Source of the DNA: an uncultured Thermoguttaceae bacterium
GTDB taxonomy: Bacteria > Planctomycetota > Planctomycetia > Pirellulales > Thermoguttaceae
Assembly (NCBI GenBank): GCA_934725735.1
Contig: CAKVCP010000128.1
Location: forward strand, 1 to 6,089
DNA: 6,089 bases
Reading direction: 5' to 3'
This document shows positions 1-5,867 of this stretch, piece after piece; positions within the stretch are counted from its first letter, which is position 1; each line of letters starts with the position of its first letter. A model generated the notes under the pieces. It was not told the DNA's origin. It worked only from the letters and a program-made list of their open reading frames with translations, and did no database searches. The position numbers were made by a program, and so were the translations under genes.

Positions 1-2642
1 AACGTACCCTGTTTCGCCGGAAGAATAGCGTTCATCACGATCTGACGAAGGTCTTCCGCCAACGAATTTTTCAGAGGAAAGATTCGCGTAACAAGTTTAG
101 TTTCGACCTTGTTGACGTCGAGTTCCATGAGTAATTTCTGAATTTCCGCCCAGTCGTTAGGAGACGCTTGGACGACGAGGGAATTCGTACGAACGTCGGC
201 AAAGACGCGGATACGCGGAGCAAAACCGCCGGTTCCCGTGGTTTGGGGGAGTGTGAAGGTTTCGCTTAGAAGAGCGGCTATTTCATCAACGGACGCATAC
301 TTCAAATGAACGACGCGGTAGGTTCCCGCCCCGTCGGCGACAGGCTGATCGAAAAGCTGGATAAGCGCTTTCATATCCTTGAACGCCTGACCCCAACCAG
401 CGACAAGCAGCGCGTTGGGATTTTGAAGCGCATAGAATACAACGCGCCCCTGTTTGGTTGCGAACATTTCTGCATAAAGCGTCGTGAGAACGCCATGCAA
501 CATGGCGCAATCAACATATTTGAGATTGCAAATTTCTGTCGACACTTCCGCGATCTTGGCCAGTTCCTCGATCTGTTCGATCATCTGACGAATTCGTTCG
601 AACTCGGCGTCTGTAGCGTTGTCGACGATCACAACGTCTAGGTCGGAGAGAACGGTCGGAATAAAGTCTTGAACAACTCCGACGCCATTTCTGCCTTGGC
701 GCCAATCGTTGAAGTCGCCGCTAATACCCGAGTTTGAACCTGTTAGACCCAAATCGCCTTCTTGGTAGGCGACTTGTCGAACGCCATTGTGTGCTCGTGA
801 GAGTGGACTTCCCGCCAAAGCGCTGGTTGCGTCGAATGCGTCGTTCAGCGCATCCTCGATTCGTACGTTAGCAATCGAAGTGTTGAAACATTCCTGCGTA
901 TTGTCTGAAACGACTTTTGCGATCATAGACGCTAAACGAAGTTCGAGAGGTTTTTGCTCTGCGTAGGGAAATTCATCCGGCAGCGCTTCTGCGCAAAGTT
1001 CGTTTGCTACATTGATTATCGTTAGTTGGTCGCTAACTTTTGTGCCTTTAAACGCGGTATTTGACGAATCAAATTCAAAAATTTGGCGTAGTTTACTAGG
1101 ATCACAGTTCTTAATAGGGATAAAGCGACGGACATTGCCGTTATTTAGAGGCGCCTGATCCATCGCGCGCAGGAGAATCAACATCTCGGAACAAAGTTCC
1201 GGATCTCCTTCAATTCCAATCCGATTATGTAATTGATCGAATGAAATGTCGCAGGAAGGACGAGCAAAATTATTCGTGGTTTGAGCGGAGGACGCGCGTT
1301 TGACGAATCTATACGAGATGATCTGTCGCTGACTAAACGGAGCGTCAGCTGGACTTTGCAGACGGACAAATCGTTCGCCAAAAAGTTGCAACAGCGAATC
1401 TTGAAGTTCTTCCGCCTTCCTCGTTTGCGGCGTATAGACGTCTGTAACGAGGGAGTTGCGTCGATTGTCCGACGCCGCCGAATAATTGTTTCCACGCGAA
1501 CCTTGATTGGAGTATGGCGAAAGAACAGAAGCCCTGTATTCTTCTTGTTCATTTGCGCCAGTCACAGGGATAATATCTCCGCGAGCAATTCTCAGGTCGG
1601 GTTCGTAAGAAGACGGTCTTACCGGATAGATTTGTAACGTTTCCAGATATTTTCTGACTTCTTCTTGCTTTTGCTGAGACGCGTGCACAACGATCGTACC
1701 AAGTTGCCGATCCACAATAAAAGTGACGTTGGCTCCAGCGCCAAATTGCTCATTAATAAGCTTGCCGACATATTCGCAAATCGACGGAGCGCATCTATAG
1801 GTTACCACGTCTAGAATTGACGAGTCAGCCGGAGTGGAGGCGTTTTGGCGCAAAACGGTTTCCATTGTCTGACGCTCCATAGCGTTTGTGGAGCGAGGAC
1901 TTTCTGGCAGAGGGGCGACGCTATTTCCATTGGAATTACCACTTCCAAACGTCACCGCGTACTGCTGGCGGTTTGGAACGATTGCTCCTTCTGGCTCGAA
2001 AGCGACCTTTACGTAGTCGTTTCGACTTGGATCGTAGTAATTTTTTCCTACGTTCGTGATCGGCGCTCTTCCTTGAGTCGGTATCGGACGATTTCTTGAA
2101 ACCCCCGCGACACTGACGAATTCCCCCGAGGTTAAAAAAGCTTCGAAGAGGGTTTCGCTAAAGTTGCTTAAAAGGTTTTCTGAGAGATTAATCGCCTGTT
2201 CCGGCCCATACATGATGATGAGATTTTCTTCTTCGCTATATCTACAGGAAGTTTGATCTCTCAACTGCTCTGGAAGGAGACGCAGAATGAACGCTCCGAT
2301 TAACGCGGCGTTTTGATTCTGAGGAGCTCGAAACGTCTTCTGTACGCATCGAGCGTTTCCCGTCGTTTCGCTAGCGACGATTAAATCGCCGCCGTTTTGA
2401 CTCGTAGGAGAATTGGCCGGTTGGGTAGACGCGCGGTTCACATTCATCGTTTCGGAACGATAGAAATTATTGTTGGCGCCTTGCGCGTAAGAGGCGCCTT
2501 GGATTACCATCGTCGCCAGGAACGCCGTAAGGATTGATGTCACCCATACTCCCTGCGGCGTCAACCTAGAACGACGTGCGTTACTCGTCCTCGGGGTCAG
2601 GTATAAACGGTCGATCAAATGCGTCTGCTTTCTTTTCAACAT
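1..2642 (-). CDS. Secretin-like outer-membrane secretion protein with tandem N-domains (GspD/PilQ type), C-terminus beyond window
   Basis: Seen: one uninterrupted frame of 880 codons from ATG at 2642 to the left edge, with no stop. The N-terminus has a basic stretch of about 30 residues (KRK at 3-5, RRSR at 23-26), a hydrophobic core at about 31-50 and a plausible signal peptidase site after SYA (51-53), so the protein is exported. At least seven alpha/beta modules of secretin N-domain type follow: about 100-165, 281-337, 400-496, 504-695 (split by an insertion), 702-767, 774-843 and one starting at 848. The sixth is the most canonical (VVHLKYASVDEIAALL, then VRTNSLVVQAS and a closing LMELD). 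Ser/Asn/Pro-rich linkers separate the early modules. Family knowledge: secretins form multimeric outer-membrane channels for type II secretion or type IV pili, and N-domains form the periplasmic vestibule. The channel-forming domain is not in view, so a pure N-domain protein is not excluded. A weak GAGAG ribosome site lies 7 nt before the ATG. Confidence 0.82.
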   Translation of the reverse strand, partial: MLKRKQTHLIDRLYLTPRTSNARRSRLTPQGVWVTSILTAFLATMVIQGASYAQGANNNFYRSETMNVNRASTQPANSPTSQNGGDLIVASETTGNARCVQKTFRAPQNQNAALIGAFILRLLPEQLRDQTSCRYSEEENLIIMYGPEQAINLSENLLSNFSETLFEAFLTSGEFVSVAGVSRNRPIPTQGRAPITNVGKNYYDPSRNDYVKVAFEPEGAIVPNRQQYAVTFGSGNSNGNSVAPLPESPRSTNAMERQTMETVLRQNASTPADSSILDVVTYRCAPSICEYVGKLINEQFGAGANVTFIVDRQLGTIVVHASQQKQEEVRKYLETLQIYPVRPSSYEPDLRIARGDIIPVTGANEQEEYRASVLSPYSNQGSRGNNYSAASDNRRNSLVTDVYTPQTRKAEELQDSLLQLFGERFVRLQSPADAPFSQRQIISYRFVKRASSAQTTNNFARPSCDISFDQLHNRIGIEGDPELCSEMLILLRAMDQAPLNNGNVRRFIPIKNCDPSKLRQIFEFDSSNTAFKGTKVSDQLTIINVANELCAEALPDEFPYAEQKPLELRLASMIAKVVSDNTQECFNTSIANVRIEDALNDAFDATSALAGSPLSRAHNGVRQVAYQEGDLGLTGSNSGISGDFNDWRQGRNGVGVVQDFIPTVLSDLDVVIVDNATDAEFERIRQMIEQIEELAKIAEVSTEICNLKYVDCAMLHGVLTTLYAEMFATKQGRVVFYALQNPNALLVAGWGQAFKDMKALIQLFDQPVADGAGTYRVVHLKYASVDEIAALLSETFTLPQTTGTGGFAPRIRVFADVRTNSLVVQASPNDWAEIQKLLMELDVNKVETKLVTRIFPLKNSLAEDLRQIVMNAILPAKQGT

Positions 2643-2649
2643 GACAAAA

Positions 2650-2654
2650 CTCTC
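2650..2654 (-). promoter_or_regulatory. Weak ribosome binding site of the secretin-like gene
   Basis: On the minus strand GAGAG lies 7 nt before the ATG at 2642. It matches the Shine-Dalgarno consensus only in part, but it supports this start. The next in-frame ATG (residue 45) falls inside the hydrophobic core of the signal peptide and would remove its basic part. Confidence 0.35.
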
Positions 2655-2771
2655 GACGTCTCGCGTCTGTATACACACATTATTGGATGTGCGCTACAAA
2701 CCAACGCGTCTCCAATCTATTTGAAAATTCACCATGGTCAGCTGCTCGGGACGTAACAGGATTCGTCCACG

Positions 2772-2796
2772 CTATTCTCTAATGTCAAGAGAATAG
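2772..2796. repeat. Perfect 9-bp inverted repeat, 7-nt spacer
   Basis: CTATTCTCT at 2772-2780 is the exact reverse complement of AGAGAATAG at 2788-2796, with AATGTCA between. Neither strand has a T-run after the stem, so it does not look like an intrinsic terminator. It lies 130 bp before the secretin-like start codon. If transcription begins near 2814 it would form a hairpin in the 5' leader; otherwise it could be a protein-binding operator. On the minus strand the spacer and stem edge read TTGACA, a perfect -35 hexamer, but no good -10 follows at 16-18 bp. Its role is unknown. Confidence 0.5.
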
Positions 2797-2820
2797 GAGG
2801 TAGACCAACATAGTTGGGAA

Positions 2821-2849
2821 ATCCTAAGAAAAAACCGAACAATTCTCAA
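2821..2849 (-). promoter_or_regulatory. Candidate sigma70-type promoter for the secretin-like gene
   Basis: On the minus strand TTGAGA (2849-2844, 5 of 6 to consensus) is followed by a 17-bp spacer and TAGGAT (2826-2821, 4 of 6). Transcription would start near 2814, giving a leader of about 170 nt that includes the inverted repeat at 2772-2796. It sits after the helicase terminator and faces the right way. Hexamer matches of this quality arise by chance in AT-rich DNA, and planctomycete promoters are poorly characterised, so this is only a candidate. Confidence 0.3.
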
Positions 2850-2910
2850 TAGCAATTTATGAGGAATAAAAGACATTTGTAAGCTTTAATAGAAACACTA
2901 TTTGAGCCAA

Positions 2911-2940
2911 TAGAAGAAAAGGGGAGTTGATGCTCCCCTT
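2911..2940 (-). terminator. Intrinsic terminator of the helicase gene
   Basis: AAGGGGAG (2919-2926) and CTCCCCTT (2933-2940) form a perfect, GC-rich 8-bp stem with a 6-nt loop. On the minus strand the RNA stem is followed directly by UUCUUCUA, so with the last stem bases it forms a U-rich tail. It begins 39 nt after the helicase stop codon, the expected place and orientation. It separates the helicase transcript from the secretin-like gene. On the plus strand the stem is followed by ATTTGTAG, a poorer tail, so termination there would be weaker. Confidence 0.75.
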
Positions 2941-2978
2941 ATTTGTAGCCTTAAGCTTGCGAAGCCTGCTCTTACTCT

Positions 2979-5765
2979 TTATGAATTTTTACGTCCTACT
3001 GCGACTAAGCTAAGATCAGGATCCGACATTGGCAACTCCATTTGTCCAATTGCCGAGAGAAAAGATATTTTTAAGATTCTGTTAAAGGAGGGCCCCGTTA
3101 CGGAAACTACCACTCCAACTCCATATTTCTTATGCTGAACAAACGAATTAACGGTAATTCCCTTGGCAGGTCGGTTGTTTGATTGAGTCGACGTCGCTGA
3201 CGAACGTCCAGCGATACTGGCGCCTGTTGAGAGAGAGCTGGGATATACTTTAGGGGAGTTGGAGTTCTTCTTTCCCTTCTTGGTTTTCTTGAGGTTTTCA
3301 ACCTGCTGAGAATTCTGAACGTCCCCAAAATCCAAAGCGAAATCGCCCTGTTCGAAATCGACCGCGAGGGATACTTCATGCTCCTGATTGTAGTCTTCAT
3401 TCATGTCGTAATATCGCGACGAGTCGTCTGTATTGTTATCTTCCTGCGATAAATCATCTTCTGGAATTTCCTGCGAATAATCGTATTGCGGTTCAGGATC
3501 GACATATTCGTCAACTGGTTTTTTGGAACGCCTTTTAGTCGACAATTCGTCTGGGTATATGGGGGGAGCGACTTCAAAGGACTCGTCATGATCCTTTGAG
3601 AAATGAACGGGAGAGACTTCTTCCCAAAGGGCGCGCCTTTGAGAGACGCCTTCTTTCCTTTCGAAGAAGGAAGGAATGACGACTTCGCCGTGCGGATCGT
3701 TATTAGCTTGTTCCTTGAGGTGGTTTAACCAATCTTGAAGGTTTTCGAAACAGTCGATTCCTGTTTTAGGAAATTCAAAAAGAAAACGACTTGAAATTGA
3801 AGGCGAATAACTCCCTCTAAATTCTCTGAATCGCGTCCTTGAGAGGCGAAGTTCTTCTTGGGCGCGCGTCAATCCAACGAAAAGGAGTCGACGCTCTTCT
3901 TCTAGTTGTCGAGCGTCCTTTTTAGAACGTTCATGAGGTAAGGTTCCTTCTTCAAGGGCAATGATGTAGACGACGGGAAATTCTAGCCCTTTAGCAGCAT
4001 GGAGCGTCATTAGCGAAACTCGATCGTCGTCTGCGTTCCAAGAATCGACGTCGCTAATTAAGGCTATTTGTTCAATGTAGGAGCCTAAGCGGTTGGGACT
4101 TTTCACTTCCTGATCAGGAAATAATTGTTTCCTGGTTTCTTCAGCTATTTGCGCAAAGTCGGCGTCAAATTCACGAACTTCCGAAAGAAGTTCTTGGATA
4201 TTGGCGAGTTTCTGTTCGTCTTCTTCCGTCTTTACAGAGTTACGAAGATATTCCGCATATTTGACTTCCTTCAGAAGTAAGCCAAGGACGACTTCAAGAT
4301 CTTCTCCATTGGAGACGGAATCCTGTAGCTTGTCTATTAACGCCACAAATTTGAGCAACGCTTTTTTGGCGCGGGTTGAAATACCGCCAATCTTGTTTGC
4401 ATTCCGGGCGGCTTCAAATATTGTTATGCCATTGTCCTCGGCATATTGATTCAACCTTCCAAGCGTAACGTTTCCGATTCCTCGCGTCGGTAGGTTGATA
4501 ATCCTCCTAAAAGAGACGACGTCGTTAGTATTGTGTACGAGTTGAAGATATGCGCAAAGATCTTTAATCTCCTTGCGGTTGAAAAATTCTAGTCCACGAA
4601 CTAGCTGATAAGGGACGCTATATCTTTTGAGGGCGTATTCCAAGTTTCTCGACATAGCGTTCATGCGATAAAAGATCGCATAATCGCGAGGCCGTCGTTT
4701 TCCTGCGGCAATTTCGCCGACGATTTCAGCCGCTATTGTTTCTGCTTCTTCAACCTGATCCAGGTTGACAAGAAGGCGCGGGGAAACTCCCTCCTGGTTA
4801 TCAGTAAATAGATCCTTGTCTTTGCGAAACTTATTATGCTTAATGAGCGTATCTGCCACACGGAGCACACTTTTAACGCTTCGATAATTCTGTTCGAGTC
4901 GAACGACCTTTGCGTCCGGAAAGTCTTGCTCAAAATTTAGAATATTGTTGAGATTAGCGCCTCGCCATCCGTAAATTGATTGATCTGGATCTCCCGTAGC
5001 CGCAAGATTGGGGTAGTCAAGGGATAGACCTCTGGCGATCGCGTATTGAACTAAATTCGTGTCTTGATATTCGTCTACCAAGATGTAACGAAACCTTGCG
5101 TCGAGGCTTGCTCTAATATCAGGGTAGTTGCCAATAATCGTTGCAATGTGAAAAAGCAAATCGTCAAAATCAACAGCGTTTGCCTTTTTTAATGCGTCTT
5201 GGTAGGCTGGATAAGCATCCTCGATCGCTTTTCCAAGGAGACTCCCATCCCTAGCGCAATACTCGTCTGCGGAGACCAAGGTGTTCTTGGCCCAGCTAAT
5301 ACCCGTCGCTATTTTGGGAAGATCGACGCCTATCGGAAGCGTGTTAGGATGAACGATCTGTTCTAGGAGTTTTTTACTTTGTTCGGCGTCGTAAATCGCG
5401 TAGTTGTCGTTTAAACCAACCTTATCTGCGAAGTATCGAAGCAAAAACGCGCAGAATCTATGAAACGTTCCAATCCATACGCGATTTCCCGGCGCCAGGA
5501 CTTGCAGACGGGTTTTCATCTCTTCAGCCGCCTTATTCGTAAAGGTCAACGCAGCGATCTGAGAGTCGAAAACACCATTTTTTAACAACCAGGCAACGCG
5601 ATGGGTTACAACCCGAGTTTTACCGCTTCCCGGACCTGCTAGCACGAGCATTGGGCCGTCTTTGTGGGTAACAGCTTCGCGTTGAGCTTCGTTTAATCCC
5701 CCCAAAAGAGGTTCGTCGAGTGGAGAAAGAGGAGGCTGAAACTGCGTTTCACCGGCCTTTGACAT
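2979..5765 (-). CDS. uvrD: ATP-dependent 3'-5' DNA helicase of the UvrD/PcrA family (SF1A)
   Basis: Family role: ATP-driven 3'-5' unwinding in nucleotide excision and mismatch repair, and removal of stalled RNA polymerase and recombinase filaments. Seen: a complete 928-residue protein with Q-motif region LNEAQREAV (24-32), Walker A AGPGSGKT (43-50), motif Ia TFTNKAAEEM (74-83), Ib GTFHRFC (99-105), motif II VDEYQDTN (230-237), III TGDPDQSIYGWRGA (257-270), IV EQNYRS (291-296), the FFNRKEIKD segment (394-402), V LMTLHAAKGLEFPVVY (585-600) and VI ERRLLFVGLTRAQEEL (624-639). All key ATPase residues are present, so it should be active. Residues 720-870 are an acidic, Tyr/Ser/Asn-rich and then basic linker. 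Residues 872-921 (FVQHKKYGVGVVVSV onward) resemble the C-terminal Tudor-like domain that binds RNA polymerase in PcrA/UvrD. Typical members are about 720-750 residues; the extra length is mostly the linker and a 22-residue N-terminal extension. It appears monocistronic, ending at its own terminator. Confidence 0.96.
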   Translation of the reverse strand: MSKAGETQFQPPLSPLDEPLLGGLNEAQREAVTHKDGPMLVLAGPGSGKTRVVTHRVAWLLKNGVFDSQIAALTFTNKAAEEMKTRLQVLAPGNRVWIGTFHRFCAFLLRYFADKVGLNDNYAIYDAEQSKKLLEQIVHPNTLPIGVDLPKIATGISWAKNTLVSADEYCARDGSLLGKAIEDAYPAYQDALKKANAVDFDDLLFHIATIIGNYPDIRASLDARFRYILVDEYQDTNLVQYAIARGLSLDYPNLAATGDPDQSIYGWRGANLNNILNFEQDFPDAKVVRLEQNYRSVKSVLRVADTLIKHNKFRKDKDLFTDNQEGVSPRLLVNLDQVEEAETIAAEIVGEIAAGKRRPRDYAIFYRMNAMSRNLEYALKRYSVPYQLVRGLEFFNRKEIKDLCAYLQLVHNTNDVVSFRRIINLPTRGIGNVTLGRLNQYAEDNGITIFEAARNANKIGGISTRAKKALLKFVALIDKLQDSVSNGEDLEVVLGLLLKEVKYAEYLRNSVKTEEDEQKLANIQELLSEVREFDADFAQIAEETRKQLFPDQEVKSPNRLGSYIEQIALISDVDSWNADDDRVSLMTLHAAKGLEFPVVYIIALEEGTLPHERSKKDARQLEEERRLLFVGLTRAQEELRLSRTRFREFRGSYSPSISSRFLFEFPKTGIDCFENLQDWLNHLKEQANNDPHGEVVIPSFFERKEGVSQRRALWEEVSPVHFSKDHDESFEVAPPIYPDELSTKRRSKKPVDEYVDPEPQYDYSQEIPEDDLSQEDNNTDDSSRYYDMNEDYNQEHEVSLAVDFEQGDFALDFGDVQNSQQVENLKKTKKGKKNSNSPKVYPSSLSTGASIAGRSSATSTQSNNRPAKGITVNSFVQHKKYGVGVVVSVTGPSFNRILKISFLSAIGQMELPMSDPDLSLVAVGRKNS

Positions 5766-5774
5766 AAAAAGTAA

Positions 5775-5780
5775 TCCCTT
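5775..5780 (-). promoter_or_regulatory. Ribosome binding site of the helicase gene
   Basis: On the minus strand AAGGGA lies 9 nt before the ATG at 5765. The match to the Shine-Dalgarno core is partial, but the spacing is acceptable. The start is also supported by the protein: helicase homology (LNEAQREAV) begins about 23 residues later, and no other suitable start lies nearby. Confidence 0.4.
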
Positions 5781-5792
5781 GAACTAGGCGCC

Positions 5793-5821
5793 CTAACATT
5801 AATTAGAGCGCATTGTATAAC
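5793..5821 (+). promoter_or_regulatory. Candidate plus-strand promoter facing the right end
   Basis: CTAACA (5793-5798, 4 of 6 to TTGACA), a 17-bp spacer and TATAAC (5816-5821, 5 of 6 to TATAAT) form a sigma70-like pair on the plus strand. Initiation 7 nt downstream would be near 5828, which is the base of the 13-bp hairpin at 5827-5863, so the RNA would begin with that hairpin. The -10 overlaps a minus-strand -10-like sequence. No biological support exists beyond the sequence match. Confidence 0.25.
5814..5819 (-). promoter_or_regulatory. Candidate -10 element for the helicase gene
   Basis: The minus strand reads TATACA here, within GTTATACAATG, about 50 bp before the helicase ATG. That would give a leader of roughly 40 nt, a reasonable length. 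The -35 position would fall in one arm of the 13-bp inverted repeat and reads TCCCTT, a poor match, so a regulator or a non-consensus sigma factor would have to be assumed. No LexA-type operator of a known pattern is visible. Confidence 0.22.
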
Positions 5822-5826
5822 GAAGA

Positions 5827-5863
5827 TAGGCGTAAGAAGGGACGCCTCCTCTTCTTACGCCTA
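5827..5863. repeat. Perfect 13-bp inverted repeat with 11-nt loop (hairpin)
   Basis: TAGGCGTAAGAAG (5827-5839) is the exact reverse complement of CTTCTTACGCCTA (5851-5863). The loop contains ACGCCT (5842-5847), a second copy of the motif in the right arm, so the left arm AGGCGT (5828-5833) can pair with either copy. As a terminator it would suit a minus-strand gene entering from the right: the tail there is TCTTCGTT, only moderately U-rich. On the plus strand the following bases (AAACTTTG) are not terminator-like. Alternatives are an operator over the helicase promoter or a 5' RNA hairpin of a plus-strand transcript. The structure is certain at sequence level; its role is not. Confidence 0.6.
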
Positions 5864-5867
5864 AACT

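Larger units (their letters stand above)
2643..2978. other. Intergenic region between helicase and secretin-like gene
   Basis: These 336 bases contain no credible coding frame on either strand; the frames are short and stop quickly. The region holds the terminator of the helicase gene (near 2911-2940), a promoter-like sequence facing the secretin-like gene (2821-2849), and a 9-bp inverted repeat (2772-2796). It is AT-richer than the flanking genes, especially between about 2820 and 2920, as expected for a terminator and promoter region. Nothing else in it could be assigned. Confidence 0.7.

Noticed and set aside
286..1637. Several medium-length open frames within the secretin-like gene, for example 306-641 and 1281-1637 on the plus strand and 1178-1552 on the minus strand
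   Set aside because: They overlap an 880-codon frame with a signal peptide and secretin-type motifs, and their own translations are Arg/Ser-rich with no recognisable pattern. They are shadows of the real frame.
1845..2099. 84-residue plus-strand frame with hydrophobic stretches
   Set aside because: It lies opposite the secretin-like gene, has no clear ribosome site, and its composition is explained by the antisense of that gene.
2795..2800. Perfect AGGAGG on the plus strand
   Set aside because: No ATG or GTG follows at 5-10 nt. The first possible start (TTG, 13 nt away) opens only 12 codons. It partly belongs to the right arm of the 9-bp inverted repeat.
3649..3670. Inverted repeat CCTTCTT / AAGAAGG
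   Set aside because: It lies inside helicase coding sequence in a purine/pyrimidine-rich Glu/Lys/Phe codon stretch, which gives such repeats by chance; there is no T-tract and no gene end nearby.
3107..4933. Open frames in other phases over the helicase (3107-3400, 3401-3589, 4201-4449, 4733-4933)
   Set aside because: All lie within the strongly supported helicase gene and have compositions typical of out-of-phase translation.
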